From: Caballeronia sp. Lep1P3
GTDB taxonomy: Bacteria; Pseudomonadota; Gammaproteobacteria; Burkholderiales; Burkholderiaceae
DNA length: 64,000 nt
Assembly (NCBI RefSeq): GCF_022879595.1
Contig: NZ_CP084265.1
Location: forward strand, 1,116,001-1,180,000
Direction of reading: 5' to 3'
The translations under genes were made by a program, and so were the position numbers. The notes below the pieces were generated by a model. The model ran no database searches. It saw only the letters and a list, made by a program, of their open reading frames with translations, and was not told where the DNA came from. Shown here one piece after another: positions 1-9,285 of the stretch; positions within the stretch are counted from its first letter, which is position 1, and every line of letters begins with the position of its first letter.

Positions 1-587
1 CAGTCTTTTTGCGCGAGATCGCCGACGCCGGAGATGATCGTGCGGTCCGCGAACATGATCGAGAGTGCGAGCGTCAGGCCGCGCAGGATGAAGAGAAACG
101 CGAGCGTCACGATGAAGGACGGCAGGCGCGTTCGCATCACGAGATAGCCGTTGAGCGCGCCGAGCAGCATCGAGGCGATGAACGCGAAGAGAATGGCGAG
201 CGAGATCGGCCAATGAAAATAGACCGATGGCAACGCGACCATCATGCCGGCGAAGCCGATCATCGAGCCGATGGATAAGTCGAACTCACCCGCGATCATC
301 AAGAGACACGCGCCGACCGCGAGCAGGCCGAGATACGCGGCCACTTGCGACCAGTTCATCACGCCGTCGAGATTGAACATACCCGACGATCCCGCGCCGA
401 AGCCGAACACGATGAACACCAGCACGGTGCCTGAAATCGCGGCGAATTCCGGCCGGTTCAGCAGATGGCCGAACCACGATTGCCGGCGCACCCGCTCGTC
501 CGATGGCTTGTCGCGCTCGGCTGCATCATCGGCGCCGTCCTGCTGCGGGTGCGCGTGTGGAGGATAGTGCTTGCCGGCTACGCCCAT
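1..587 (-). CDS. sugar ABC transporter permease (RbsC-like), C-terminus cut off by the window edge
   Basis: Inner-membrane permease of a carbohydrate importer, which would move a periplasm-delivered sugar or polyol into the cytoplasm using a partner ATPase. About 195 residues are visible from the ATG at 587 (MGVAGKHYPPHAHPQQ). A hydrophilic N-terminal tail of about 45 residues is followed by hydrophobic spans, with AGEFDLSIGSMIGFAGMM, typical of the RbsC/BPD_transp_2 family, and LNGYLVMRTRLPSFIVTLA further on. It lies 147 bp downstream of the binding-protein gene on the same strand. No ATPase gene lies between them, so that subunit should be further left, outside the window. The substrate is not provable from this gene; two inositol-dehydrogenase-like enzymes beyond the divergent promoter suggest a cyclitol. 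Confidence 0.88.
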   Translation of the reverse strand, partial: MGVAGKHYPPHAHPQQDGADDAAERDKPSDERVRRQSWFGHLLNRPEFAAISGTVLVFIVFGFGAGSSGMFNLDGVMNWSQVAAYLGLLAVGACLLMIAGEFDLSIGSMIGFAGMMVALPSVYFHWPISLAILFAFIASMLLGALNGYLVMRTRLPSFIVTLAFLFILRGLTLALSIMFADRTIISGVGDLAQKD

Positions 588-683
588 GATGGCTCCTCGA
601 AACTGAAATGCAATGCAGTACCGATGCGTGCGTTCCCGCTGCGTCCGCGCACGGACGCAGCAGCAGGTCATGATGGAGAAAAG

Positions 684-716
684 CGGGCGGACGCGGCTGT
701 GAAGAGCCGCCGCCCG
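684..716 (-). other. stem-loop between the binding-protein and permease genes
   Basis: A 12-bp GC-rich stem (684-698 with 705-716, one 3-nt bulge) has a 6-nt loop. On the transcribed minus strand it is followed by only four T residues. It lies just after the binding-protein stop codon. Such hairpins in ABC operons commonly stabilise the upstream message or partly terminate transcription, so that the binding protein is made in excess over the permease. That role is inferred from position. Confidence 0.5.
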
Positions 717-734
717 AAGAAGGTCAGCCGTGCT

Positions 735-1787
735 TCAACGATACTGCCCGGCGTACTTCACGACCTTGTCGAGATTTTCCTTAGTGATGAAACCCGGTCC
801 CGAGCGAATGTTCTTCGGCCCATACGAAGGCTGCAAGCCATACGTTTCGAGCCGCGCCTTGAACTTCGGATTGGCTTCGAGAATCTGGCGAATCTTCGCG
901 GGATCGGTGGTGTGCTCCTTCTTCACGATGGCGAGCACCGCGACCGGAATGTAGCCCTGCAAATACGGCTGCTGGTCGATGGCGAACTTGATCGTGCCGT
1001 CCTTGATCGCCTTCGCGATGTCATCGGAGAAATCGAAAGTCACGAAATAGAGCTTGTTTTGCAGGCCCATTTGCGTCACGGCCTTGAGCGTCGCGGATGC
1101 GGGCGTCGGTCCGAGCGTGAGGATCGCCTGCGTGTCCGGATGATTGCGCAGATACGCCGATACCTTCGACTGAATCTCGGTCGGGTCTTGTCCCGAGTCG
1201 AGCGTCGATGCCTTGTAGTCGATGCCGAGCGCATCCGCGAAACCCTTGCAGCGGTCGAACGACACCGTGTTCGTCGCGAGATGGTTCACGCACAGGAACG
1301 ACTTGATGCCCGCGGCCTTCGCCTTTTCGCCCGCCGCCTTGCCCGCGACGTATTCCGGCTGGCCGATATGCATGATCGCGTTGAGTTGCGCGCTCTGCTC
1401 CTCGGTGCCCGAGTTGATCGTGACGAGCGGAATCTTCTTCGCCGTCACCTTGTTGATCGCGCTCTTCAGCACGTCGAAGTCCGCGATCGTCGTGATGACG
1501 CCGTCGTAATTGCGCGCGGCCGCCTGTTCGATGAGACGCGCCATATCCGCGATGTCGCCGTTGGGCGGATTGCGATAGTCGGTCTGGACGTTGAAGTCCT
1601 CGTCCGCCTGCTTGATCGCGTTCTTGATGGTGTTCCACCACGAGTCCGAGTCCGGCGCGTGGCTGATGAGGACAAAGCGGGCGTCCGGGGCCGCATGCGC
1701 GGGGGACGTCGAGATCAACGCGGCGCTGCACAACGCAGCAGCAGCCGCCAGCGCGCGCAGCGCGGCCCGACCGTTGCAAAGGATCAT
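735..1787 (-). CDS. periplasmic sugar-binding protein of an ABC transporter (Peripla_BP_4 type)
   Basis: Periplasmic solute-binding protein of about 350 residues that should capture a sugar or polyol for the downstream permease. A signal peptide is clear: a short basic start, a hydrophobic Ala/Leu core, and a cleavage site after SPAHA. The mature part begins PDARFVLISHAPDSDSWWN and matches the ribose/inositol-type type-1 periplasmic fold, with VITTIADFDVLKSAINKV and GYIPVAVLAIVKK. The longest frame would begin with GTG at 1796, but AGGTGGAG sits directly ahead of the ATG at 1787, so the GTG is inside the Shine-Dalgarno sequence and 1787 is preferred. It is the first gene of the leftward operon, divergent from the RpiR regulator. 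Confidence 0.9.
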   Translation of the reverse strand: MILCNGRAALRALAAAAALCSAALISTSPAHAAPDARFVLISHAPDSDSWWNTIKNAIKQADEDFNVQTDYRNPPNGDIADMARLIEQAAARNYDGVITTIADFDVLKSAINKVTAKKIPLVTINSGTEEQSAQLNAIMHIGQPEYVAGKAAGEKAKAAGIKSFLCVNHLATNTVSFDRCKGFADALGIDYKASTLDSGQDPTEIQSKVSAYLRNHPDTQAILTLGPTPASATLKAVTQMGLQNKLYFVTFDFSDDIAKAIKDGTIKFAIDQQPYLQGYIPVAVLAIVKKEHTTDPAKIRQILEANPKFKARLETYGLQPSYGPKNIRSGPGFITKENLDKVVKYAGQYR

Positions 1788-1873
1788 CGTCTCCACCTAT
1801 CTCGGTTGTTGTCTGGTGTGATCTTTTGATGAGCGGCGCGGCCTTCCAGCGCCATGCGCCGTGCTCACGAGCA

Positions 1874-1902
1874 AGACTAGGTCAGTTTTCGGCGTGTTGC
1901 AA
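1874..1902 (-). promoter_or_regulatory. possible leftward promoter for the ABC operon
   Basis: Minus-strand hexamers TTGCAA (1897-1902) and TAGTCT (1874-1879) are separated by 17 bp, in the divergent region upstream of the binding-protein gene. Only the -35 is a good match. This is offered as the most plausible core promoter, not as an established one. Confidence 0.3.
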
Positions 1903-1922
1903 TAGGCATTTTATCGGTGCGA

Positions 1923-1966
1923 CAAATGGAAAATGCTTTCCAATTTGCTTGCGGGCTTCCTATAAT
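1923..1966 (+). promoter_or_regulatory. RpiR/IolR-type operator (GGAA-N6-TTCC) and promoter of the regulator operon
   Basis: A near-perfect inverted repeat (CAAATGGAAA, ATGC, TTTCCAATTTG) spans 1923-1947. Its core at 1928-1941 is GGAA-AATGCT-TTCC. A consensus TATAAT -10 lies at 1961-1966, and the right arm of the palindrome occupies the -35 position (TTTCCA or TTCCAA, 17-18 bp upstream). A bound repressor would therefore block this promoter. From memory, GGAA-N6-TTCC is the motif described for the RpiR-family inositol repressor IolR of rhizobia; that match supports an inositol locus. Autoregulation is inferred from the geometry. Confidence 0.65.
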
Positions 1967-2013
1967 CGGCTGCACCGGCGACCATTTCGGCGCGCCGACG
2001 AGACGGGCTTTCC

Positions 2014-2892
2014 ATGCAGGACGAAACCGGCACCGACGTGCTTTCCGTGGACGATCTGATGCAGCGGATCACCGATGTCTACGACTCTTTGCCGCGCCAG
2101 TTGAAGAGCGTGGCGACGTACATCGAGCAGCATCGGGCGAGCGTGATGATGGACCGCACGAGCGATATCGCCGCGTCGTGCGGCGTGCATCCGTCGGCGG
2201 TGGTGCGCTTTGCGCAGCGCTTCGGCTTCTCCGGCTTTTCGGACTTGCAGACGGTGTTCCGGCAGGCGTACACGGGCGGCAGCGCGTCGCAGAGCTATCA
2301 GCAGCGCATCCGCAAGCTGATCGACGAGAAAGCGGGCGAGGCGTCGGGCGTGTCGGTCGCGCGCGAATTCATTGCGGCAAGCCGCGCGGGTCTCGATGAA
2401 CTCGAAGCCGGCCTCGACGACGCGCAGTTCGAAGCCGCCGTCGAAATGCTTCAGCAAGCGGAGAACATCTACGTGATCGGCGTGCGCCGCTCGTTCGCGG
2501 TGGCGAGCTACATCGCGTATGCGCTCGGCCATACGAGAAAGCGCGTGCACCTCGTGTCGGGCTTCGGCGGCATGTTCCGCGAGCAGATACGCGGCGTGAA
2601 AAAGGGCGACGTGGTCATCGCGATCAGCTTCGCGCCCTACGGCAAGGAAACGCAATACTGCGTGCGCGCGGCGCAGCATCACGGCGCGGCGACGCTCGTC
2701 ATCACCGATAGCCAGCTTTCGCCGCTTGCGCGCCACGCGAGCGCTAGCCTGCTCGTGAAGGAGGGCAGCGCGTTCGCGTTTCGCTCGCTCACGAGCACCA
2801 TCTGCCTGTGCCAGGCGCTTTTCATCGCGCTCGCGTACCGGCTCGAATTGAACGTCGAAGAATCCAGGGAGACGAGCGGTTATGACGATTGA
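2014..2892 (+). CDS. MurR/RpiR-family transcriptional regulator (HTH plus SIS domain)
   Basis: Cytoplasmic DNA-binding regulator of 292 residues. The N-terminal HTH_6 domain (about residues 15-90) contains the helix-turn-helix SDIAASCGVHPSAVVRFAQR. The C-terminal SIS (sugar isomerase) domain (about 130-270) contains IYVIGVRRSFAVASYIAYAL and VVIAISFAPYGKET and normally senses a phosphosugar or inositol catabolite. The ATG at 2014 follows the -10 at 1961 by about 50 bp. The stop overlaps the start of the next dehydrogenase by 11 bp, so the genes are translationally coupled. The adjacent operator suggests it represses its own operon and possibly the divergent transporter. Confidence 0.93.
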   Translation: MQDETGTDVLSVDDLMQRITDVYDSLPRQLKSVATYIEQHRASVMMDRTSDIAASCGVHPSAVVRFAQRFGFSGFSDLQTVFRQAYTGGSASQSYQQRIRKLIDEKAGEASGVSVAREFIAASRAGLDELEAGLDDAQFEAAVEMLQQAENIYVIGVRRSFAVASYIAYALGHTRKRVHLVSGFGGMFREQIRGVKKGDVVIAISFAPYGKETQYCVRAAQHHGAATLVITDSQLSPLARHASASLLVKEGSAFAFRSLTSTICLCQALFIALAYRLELNVEESRETSGYDD

Positions 2893-3886
2893 CGTGGCGG
2901 TGTTTGGAGCGGGGCGCATCGGCAAGATTCATGCGGGCAATCTCGCGCGGCAGCCGGGCGTGCGGTTGAAGTATGTCGTCGATGTGAACCGCGAGGCCGC
3001 AGCCGCGCTCGCCGGGCAGCACGGCGCGCAGGTCGCGGACATCGACGGCGCAATGGGCGATGCGTCCATCGGCGCGACGGTCGTATGTTCGAGCACGGAC
3101 ACGCATGCGAACCTCATCATGCAGTCGGCGGCGGCGGGCAAGCATGTGTTCTGCGAAAAGCCCGTCGATCTCACGATCGAACGCGCGCGCGCATGCGCCG
3201 ATGCGATCGACCGCGCGGGCGTCGTCTGCATGATCGGCTTTCAGCGGCGCTTCGATCCGACGTTCTCGGCGCTGAAGGCGCGCGTCGACGCGGGCGAGAT
3301 CGGCGAGCCGGAGATGCTGATCGTGACGAGCCGCGATCCTGGCGCGCCGCCCGTCGAGTACATCAAGCATTCGGGCGGCATCTTCAAGGACATGCTGATT
3401 CACGATTTCGACATCTTCCGCTGGATGCTCGACGACGAAGCCGAGACGCTGCACGCGACGGGCAGTTGCCTGTCCGATCCGGCTATCGCGGATGCGGGCG
3501 ACATCGACTCGACCGCCGTCACCATCCGCACGAAGCGCGGGCGGCTGTGCCAGATCAACACGGCGCGGCGCGCGGCGTATGGCTACGATCAGCGCTTCGA
3601 GCTGCTCGGAAGCGCAGGCATGCTGCAGGCGGGCAACGTGCGGCCGACCGAAGTCACCGCGTACTCGAAAACCGCCGTCTCGACGGACGTGCCCGAAGCG
3701 TTCTTTCTCGAACGCTATCGCGCGGCGTATGCGCTCGAAATCGCGCATTTCTTCGACGCGGTGAATACCGGCAAGCCGGTGCGCACGACCGTCGCCGATG
3801 GGTTGAAGGCGCTCGAACTCGCGGAAGCCGCGACGCTTTCGTGGCGCGAGAAGCGCATCGTGCGGCTCGGCGAGCGCGCGGCATGA
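2882..3886 (+). CDS. Gfo/Idh/MocA oxidoreductase, inositol 2-dehydrogenase-like
   Basis: NAD(P)-dependent dehydrogenase of 334 residues, closest in pattern to inositol 2-dehydrogenase (IolG), which oxidises myo-inositol to 2-keto-myo-inositol in the cytoplasm. The N-terminal Rossmann motif is FGAGRIGKIH. The family lysine is in EKP (about K93). The IolG-type catalytic pair is visible as D170 and H174 in FKDMLIHDFDIFRW. The length fits the family. The start overlaps the regulator gene by 11 bp and the stop overlaps the next dehydrogenase start (ATGA), giving a tightly coupled three-gene operon. Gfo/Idh enzymes diverge in substrate, so the inositol assignment rests on motif and context. Confidence 0.82.
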   Translation: MTIDVAVFGAGRIGKIHAGNLARQPGVRLKYVVDVNREAAAALAGQHGAQVADIDGAMGDASIGATVVCSSTDTHANLIMQSAAAGKHVFCEKPVDLTIERARACADAIDRAGVVCMIGFQRRFDPTFSALKARVDAGEIGEPEMLIVTSRDPGAPPVEYIKHSGGIFKDMLIHDFDIFRWMLDDEAETLHATGSCLSDPAIADAGDIDSTAVTIRTKRGRLCQINTARRAAYGYDQRFELLGSAGMLQAGNVRPTEVTAYSKTAVSTDVPEAFFLERYRAAYALEIAHFFDAVNTGKPVRTTVADGLKALELAEAATLSWREKRIVRLGERAA

Positions 3887-4899
3887 ATCCGGTGCGCGTG
3901 GGCATCGTCGGGTTGGGGCGGCTCGGGCGGCGGCACGCGGAGAATCTCGCGTGGCGCACGCCGGGCGCGCGACTCGTTGCGGCATGCAGTCCCGTCGATG
4001 AAGAGCGCGAATGGGCGCGAGCGCATCTGCCCGAACCCGCGCTCCACGCGAACTACGGCGCGCTGCTCGCCGATCCGTCCGTCGATGCGGTATGGCTCGT
4101 CACGCCGACGTCGCTGCACGCGCCGCAGATCGTCGCGGCGCTGGACGCCGGCAAGCACGTCTTCTGCGAGAAGCCGCTCTCGCTCGATCTCGCCGAATGC
4201 GACCGCGTCATCGAAGCGCACGCGCGGCATGCGCAACTTCAGGTGATGATCGGCTTCGTGCGCCGCTTCGACGCGAGCTACCGCGATGCGTTCGAGCGCA
4301 TCCGGAACGGCGCGATCGGCCGGCCGTTCATGGTGCGTTCGCAGACGTGCGACAAGAACGATCCCGATGGCTTCTTCGTGCGATTCGCGCGGACTTCCGG
4401 CGGGCTTTTCCTCGATTGCAGCGTGCACGACATCGACCTCGCGCGCTGGCTGCTCGGCAATCCGCGTGCGACGCGCGTGTTCGCGAGCGGCACCATCGCG
4501 CTTCACGAAGGCTTGCGTGAATGCGGCGACATCGATAACGGCGTGGGCGTCATCGAATTCGAGGATGGACGGCTGGCCGTGCTCTACGCGTCGCGCACGA
4601 TGGCGCACGGGCACGATACGCAGACGGAGATTATCGGCACGGCGGGCGCGCTCGCGGTGGGGCGCAATCCGCGCGTGAACCGCGTCGAGATCGCGGACGA
4701 ACATGGTATGCGCAACGCCTGCACGCCGACGTTCTTCGAGCGTTTCGAGGATGCTTTCCTGAGCGAAGCGCAGGCGTTCGTCGCGTCGCTCGCGCATGGC
4801 ACGCCGACCGGCCTTACGCTCGACGATGCGCGCGAAGCGACGCGCATCGGCATCGCGATGCGGGAAGCGTATGCCAGCGGCCAGCCGGTGAAGCTTTGA
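3883..4899 (+). CDS. second Gfo/Idh/MocA oxidoreductase (cyclitol or sugar dehydrogenase)
   Basis: A 338-residue NAD(P)-dependent dehydrogenase. It has a Rossmann motif IVGLGRLGRRHAE, the EKP lysine (about K97) and the catalytic D178/H182 pair in FLDCSVHDIDLARW, all positioned as in IolG. The ATG at 3883 overlaps the previous stop (ATGA). It differs clearly from its neighbour, so it is not a recent duplicate. In inositol loci a second Gfo/Idh enzyme often handles another isomer (scyllo- or chiro-inositol) or a keto intermediate; which one applies here cannot be read from sequence. Confidence 0.8.
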   Translation: MNPVRVGIVGLGRLGRRHAENLAWRTPGARLVAACSPVDEEREWARAHLPEPALHANYGALLADPSVDAVWLVTPTSLHAPQIVAALDAGKHVFCEKPLSLDLAECDRVIEAHARHAQLQVMIGFVRRFDASYRDAFERIRNGAIGRPFMVRSQTCDKNDPDGFFVRFARTSGGLFLDCSVHDIDLARWLLGNPRATRVFASGTIALHEGLRECGDIDNGVGVIEFEDGRLAVLYASRTMAHGHDTQTEIIGTAGALAVGRNPRVNRVEIADEHGMRNACTPTFFERFEDAFLSEAQAFVASLAHGTPTGLTLDDAREATRIGIAMREAYASGQPVKL

Positions 4900-4964
4900 C
4901 CGCTGCGTTAGAATCGAACGTTCACGGCGCTCAATCAAACAGGCACACGGAAGGTTCAATCGCG

Positions 4965-5192
4965 ATGGAAGTTCACAAGGAAGTCGACGCGCGCGGGCTC
5001 AACTGCCCGTTGCCGATTCTGCGGGCGAAGAAGGCGCTCGCCGACATGACGAGCGGCCAGATACTCAAGGTCCTCGCAACCGATCCCGGCTCGCAGCGCG
5101 ATTTCGCCGCGTTCGCGAAGCAGACCGGCAACGAAATCGTCGAGGCGACGTCGCAGGACAAGACGTTCGTCTTTCTGATGCGGCGTCGCTGA
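4965..5192 (+). CDS. TusA-family sulfurtransferase
   Basis: A small cytoplasmic protein of 75 residues with the family signature DARGLNCPLPILRAKKAL near the N-terminus. The conserved cysteine (about C14) in NCPLP carries a persulfide during sulfur relay, for example to tRNA 2-thiouridine, molybdenum cofactor or sulfur-oxidation pathways. The ATG at 4965 is chosen because the signature then starts at residue 8, as in the family; the frame stays open upstream to 4896 but that part is unlike TusA. A shared terminator with the convergent galU follows at once. The exact acceptor pathway is unknown. Confidence 0.87.
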   Translation: MEVHKEVDARGLNCPLPILRAKKALADMTSGQILKVLATDPGSQRDFAAFAKQTGNEIVEATSQDKTFVFLMRRR

Positions 5193-5212
5193 CATTTTTA
5201 ACGGCGCAAAAG

Positions 5213-5249
5213 CAAAATGCCCGTCACGCAGGTGACGGGCATTTTTTTT
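5213..5249. terminator. bidirectional rho-independent terminator between tusA-like gene and galU
   Basis: A perfect 9-bp stem GCCCGTCAC/GTGACGGGC has the loop GCAG. It is flanked by AAAAT on the left and an eight-T run on the right, so it can terminate both convergent transcripts. Confidence 0.93.
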
Positions 5250-5264
5250 CAGGCGCGTGAAGCG

Positions 5265-6146
5265 TTAGCCTTCGAGAATCGGCGCGCGCGTGCGCAAATA
5301 TTCTTCGAAGTCCTTCGACACTTCCGGATGGCGCAGCGCGAATTCGACCGTCGCCTTCAGATAGCCGAGCTTGCTGCCGCAATCGAAGCGCGTGCCGTGG
5401 TACTTGTAGGCCAGCACTTGCTCATCCGACAGCAGCGATTGAATCGCGTCCGTCAGTTGCAGTTCGCCGCCCGCGCCGGGCTTCAGCGCGCGAATGTGGT
5501 CGAAAATGCGGGGCTTGAGCACATAACGGCCGACCACGCCGAGGTTCGACGGCGCCACCGCCGGCTCCGGCTTCTCGACGATGCCCGACAGCTTGACGAT
5601 GTTGTCTTCCCACTCCTTGCCGTCGATGATGCCGTAGGACTTCGTATCCGACGGCGGGATCTCTTCGACGCCGATCACCGAGCTGTGATAGTGGTCGAAC
5701 ACCTCGATCATCTGCGTCATGACGGGCGGCTTGCCGTACAGCAAGTCGTCCGCGAGGATCACGGCGAACGGGTTGTCGCCGACGAGCTTCTCGGCGCACA
5801 GCACCGCATGACCGAGACCCAGCGCTTCCGCCTGGCGCACGTAGAAGCAGTCCACGTGGCTCGGCTTGATGCTGCGCACGAGTTCGAGCAGCTTGTCCTT
5901 GCCGCGCGCCTCAAGCTCGGCTTCGATCTCATAGGACTTGTCGAAATGATCTTCGATGGCACGCTTGCTGCGGCCGGTGACGAAAATCATCTCGGTGATG
6001 CCGGCGGCCATCGCTTCCTCGACCGCATACTGAATCAGCGGCTTGTCGACGACCGGCAGCATTTCCTTCGGGCTGGCCTTCGTCGCGGGGAGGAACCGCG
6101 TGCCGAGACCCGCAACGGGAAAAACCGCTTTGGTAACTTTTAGCAT
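5265..6146 (-). CDS. galU: UTP-glucose-1-phosphate uridylyltransferase GalU
   Basis: Makes UDP-glucose from UTP and glucose-1-phosphate in the cytoplasm, feeding lipopolysaccharide, exopolysaccharide and trehalose synthesis. The 293-residue length matches bacterial GalU. The nucleotidyltransferase signature [19 protein letters not shown] is near the N-terminus, followed by [14 protein letters not shown], and [10 protein letters not shown] and [19 protein letters not shown] occur later. It lies 74 bp downstream of valS on the same strand, so cotranscription is possible. The terminator at 5213-5249 ends the unit. Confidence 0.97.
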   Translation of the reverse strand: MLKVTKAVFPVAGLGTRFLPATKASPKEMLPVVDKPLIQYAVEEAMAAGITEMIFVTGRSKRAIEDHFDKSYEIEAELEARGKDKLLELVRSIKPSHVDCFYVRQAEALGLGHAVLCAEKLVGDNPFAVILADDLLYGKPPVMTQMIEVFDHYHSSVIGVEEIPPSDTKSYGIIDGKEWEDNIVKLSGIVEKPEPAVAPSNLGVVGRYVLKPRIFDHIRALKPGAGGELQLTDAIQSLLSDEQVLAYKYHGTRFDCGSKLGYLKATVEFALRHPEVSKDFEEYLRTRAPILEG

Positions 6147-6220
6147 GTGATAACCCTGATCCTTTTAATCATTTAGAACATCGAGCCAAAAACTGAACGG
6201 CGTGTGTTTCGACACCCCAA

Positions 6221-9088
6221 TCAGGCCGGCAGTCGCAAGATCTGCGCCTGTAGTTTCTCGATAGTGGTTTTGTATTCTGCCAGCCTTTTCCGCTCCTGTT
6301 CAACGACAGGGGCCGGTGCTTTTGAAACAAAGCTTTCGTTTTCGAGCTTCGCGCTACATTTTGCGATCTCGCCGCCGAGACGTTCCACTTCCTTGCTCAA
6401 TCGCTCGCGCTCCGCCGCGACGTCGATCTCGACTTTCAGCACCAGCTTGTTCGCACCGACGATGGCAACCGGCGCACCGTGCGCTTCGCGGTCGAGCGCG
6501 GCTTCGTCGTCGATGATCTTCACTTCGGACAGACGCGCGAGCGCGGCGACGTAAGGCGCGAACGTCGAAAGACGCGCGGCGTCGCCGTGAGCGAGCAAAG
6601 GCACTTTCACCGCCGGCGACAGATTCATTTCGCCACGCAGATTACGACACGCATCGATCACCGACTTCAGTTCGGCGGCCCACTGTTCAGCGGCTTCATC
6701 GATCTTTTTCGCTTCGGCCTGCGGATAGCGCTGCGTCATGATCGACGCTTCGCCTTCCTTCGCGCCCGCGGGATACGCGTCCGTCAGCGGCGCGACTTTC
6801 TGCCACAACGCTTCGGTGATGAACGGAATGACCGGGTGCGCAAGACGCAGCACGGTCTCCAGCACGCGCAGGAGCGTGCGGCGCGTGGCGCGCTGCTGCT
6901 CGGGCGTGCCGGTCTGAATCTGCACCTTCGCGAGTTCGAGATACCAGTCGCAGTATTCGTCCCACACGAACTTGTAGAGCGCGCTTGCCACGTTGTCGAA
7001 ACGGTAGTCGGCGAAGCCTTTCTCGACTTCGGCTTCCACGCGCTGCAGAAGCGACACGATCCAGCGGTCCGCCTGCGAGAAGTCCGTATAGCCGCCGGGC
7101 CCGCAGTCGCCGGGCTTGCAGCCGTCGGCGTTCGCGAAACCGCAATCGTGGCCTTCGCAATTCATCAAAACGAAACGCGTGGCGTTCCAGAGCTTGTTGC
7201 AGAAGTTGCGATACCCCTCGCAGCGCGCGAGGTCGAAGTTCACGTTGCGGCCGAGCGTGGCCATCGACGCCATCGTGAAGCGCAGCGCATCCGTGCCGAA
7301 CGACGGAATGCCTTCGGGGAATTCCTTGCGCGTTTTCTTTTCGATCTGCGCGGCCTGCTTCGGATTCATGAGGCCGCTCGTGCGCTTGGCGACGAGCGCT
7401 TCGAGATCGATGCCGTCCACGATATCGATGGGATCGAGCGTGTTGCCCTTGCTCTTCGACATCTTCTGGCCTTCGGCGTCGCGCACGAGGCCGTGCACGT
7501 AGACGGTATCGAAGGGCACCTTGCCGGTGAAATGCGTGGTCATCATCACCATCCGGGCGACCCAGAAGAAGATGATGTCGAATCCCGTCACGAGCACGGA
7601 CGACGGCAGGAACGCCTTCAACTCCGGCGTCTCGTTCGGCCAGCCGAGCGAGGAAAACGGCACGAGCGCGGACGAGAACCAGGTGTCGAGCACGTCGTCG
7701 TCGCGCTTCAGTGCGCCTTTGTAGCCTCGCGCGTCGGCTTCGGCGCGCGCTTCATCCTCGTTCTTCGCGACGAAGATTTCGCCGTTCTCGCCGTACCACG
7801 CGGGAATCTGATGCCCCCACCACAACTGGCGCGAGATGCACCAGTCCTGGATGTTTTCGAGCCATTGATAGTAGGTCGTGGTCCAGTTCTCCGGCACGAA
7901 CTTGATCTGTCCGCTGCGCACGACGTCGAGCGACGTTTCCGTGATCGACTTGCCCGGATTGAACGATCCTTCAGGCGCGGGCTTCGTCATGGCGACGAAC
8001 CATTGATCGGTGAGCATCGGCTCGATCACGACGCCCGTGCGATCGCCGCGCGGCACCATCAGCTTGTGCGGCTTGACGGAATCGAGCAGACCTTGCGCTT
8101 CGAGATCGGCGACGACTTGCTTGCGGGCATCGAAGCGGTCGAGGCCGCGATACTTCGCGGGCGCGTTGTCGTTAATTTTCGCGTCGAGCGTGAGAATCTC
8201 GATCTGCGGCAGCTTGTGGCGCTGGCCGACCGCGTAGTCGTTGAAGTCGTGCGCGGGCGTGACTTTCACGACGCCGGTGCCGAACTCGCGGTCCACGTAG
8301 TCGTCGGCGATGACGGGAATCTCGCGGTCGCACAGCGGCAGCACGACCGTCTTGCCGATCAGATGCGCATAGCGCTCGTCTTCCGGATGCACCATCACGG
8401 CGACGTCGCCGAGCATGGTTTCGGGGCGCGTGGTCGCAACGGTCAGATGCCCCGAGCCGTCCGGCAGCGGGTAGTTGATGTGCCACAGGCTGCCGTTTTC
8501 TTCCTCGCTGACGACTTCGAGATCGGAGACGGCCGTGCCGAGCACCGGGTCCCAGTTCACGAGCCGCTTGCCGCGATAGATGAGACCCTGCTTATAGAGC
8601 GTGACGAAGACATCGCGCACGGCGGCGGACATCTTGTCGTCCATCGTGAAGTATTCGCGCGACCAGTCGATCGATGCGCCGAGACGCCGGACCTGATTCG
8701 TGATCGTCGAGCCGGATTGCTGCTTCCACGCCCACACGCGCTTCAAAAATTCGTCGCGGCCTAGATCGTGACGCGAGACGCCCTGCGCATCGAGTTGCCG
8801 TTCGACGACGATCTGCGTCGCGATGCCCGCGTGGTCGGTGCCGGGCACCCACAGCGTGTTTTCGCCGAGCATGCGGTGATAGCGCGTGAGGCCATCCATG
8901 ATGGTCTGGTTGAACGCGTGCCCCATGTGCAGCGTGCCGGTGACGTTTGGCGGCGGCAGTTGAATCGAGAAATTCCTTGCGCCTTCCTTGAACGTGGGGG
9001 CGGAGTAGCCGCGCTTCTCCCATTCCGGGCCCCATTGGGACTCGATGTTTTGAGGCTCGAAGCTCTTCGCAAGCGTGGTGTCGCTCAT
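6221..9088 (-). CDS. valS: valyl-tRNA synthetase
   Basis: Class I aminoacyl-tRNA synthetase of 955 residues charging tRNA-Val. The HIGH-type motif is [17 protein letters not shown] (about residues 48-64) and the KMSKS loop is [14 protein letters not shown]. Between them is the CP1 editing insert that removes mischarged threonine, with [17 protein letters not shown]. The C-terminal coiled-coil arm is present ([19 protein letters not shown], then an EKLQAQI heptad region). Full length for the family. Divergent from uvrD across about 200 bp. Confidence 0.98.
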   Translation of the reverse strand: MSDTTLAKSFEPQNIESQWGPEWEKRGYSAPTFKEGARNFSIQLPPPNVTGTLHMGHAFNQTIMDGLTRYHRMLGENTLWVPGTDHAGIATQIVVERQLDAQGVSRHDLGRDEFLKRVWAWKQQSGSTITNQVRRLGASIDWSREYFTMDDKMSAAVRDVFVTLYKQGLIYRGKRLVNWDPVLGTAVSDLEVVSEEENGSLWHINYPLPDGSGHLTVATTRPETMLGDVAVMVHPEDERYAHLIGKTVVLPLCDREIPVIADDYVDREFGTGVVKVTPAHDFNDYAVGQRHKLPQIEILTLDAKINDNAPAKYRGLDRFDARKQVVADLEAQGLLDSVKPHKLMVPRGDRTGVVIEPMLTDQWFVAMTKPAPEGSFNPGKSITETSLDVVRSGQIKFVPENWTTTYYQWLENIQDWCISRQLWWGHQIPAWYGENGEIFVAKNEDEARAEADARGYKGALKRDDDVLDTWFSSALVPFSSLGWPNETPELKAFLPSSVLVTGFDIIFFWVARMVMMTTHFTGKVPFDTVYVHGLVRDAEGQKMSKSKGNTLDPIDIVDGIDLEALVAKRTSGLMNPKQAAQIEKKTRKEFPEGIPSFGTDALRFTMASMATLGRNVNFDLARCEGYRNFCNKLWNATRFVLMNCEGHDCGFANADGCKPGDCGPGGYTDFSQADRWIVSLLQRVEAEVEKGFADYRFDNVASALYKFVWDEYCDWYLELAKVQIQTGTPEQQRATRRTLLRVLETVLRLAHPVIPFITEALWQKVAPLTDAYPAGAKEGEASIMTQRYPQAEAKKIDEAAEQWAAELKSVIDACRNLRGEMNLSPAVKVPLLAHGDAARLSTFAPYVAALARLSEVKIIDDEAALDREAHGAPVAIVGANKLVLKVEIDVAAERERLSKEVERLGGEIAKCSAKLENESFVSKAPAPVVEQERKRLAEYKTTIEKLQAQILRLPA

Positions 9089-9228
9089 CGTGAAATCTGC
9101 CGAAAAATGCGTGAAAAGATGCGGGGTAGTCGTTGATTATAAGGTTAGGGCGCACCCTCGGACGAATCCGGCGCGCGGCCCGTGCGTCGGGGGAACCGGC
9201 TCGCCCGGCGGCGCCATCGGCGCGGTCT

Positions 9229-9234
9229 TATAAT
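9229..9234 (+). promoter_or_regulatory. -10 element upstream of uvrD
   Basis: A consensus TATAAT lies 51 bp upstream of the uvrD start. No convincing -35 is seen at the right spacing, so this is a partial promoter call. Confidence 0.4.
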
Positions 9235-9285
9235 GGTCGGCCCGCCGCCGGCTTCTCCGGCTCCGCTTTCCGCCGTTCATCTCAC

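Noticed and set aside
6479..8764. 761-codon frame opposite valS
   Set aside because: Antisense shadow of a clear valyl-tRNA synthetase.
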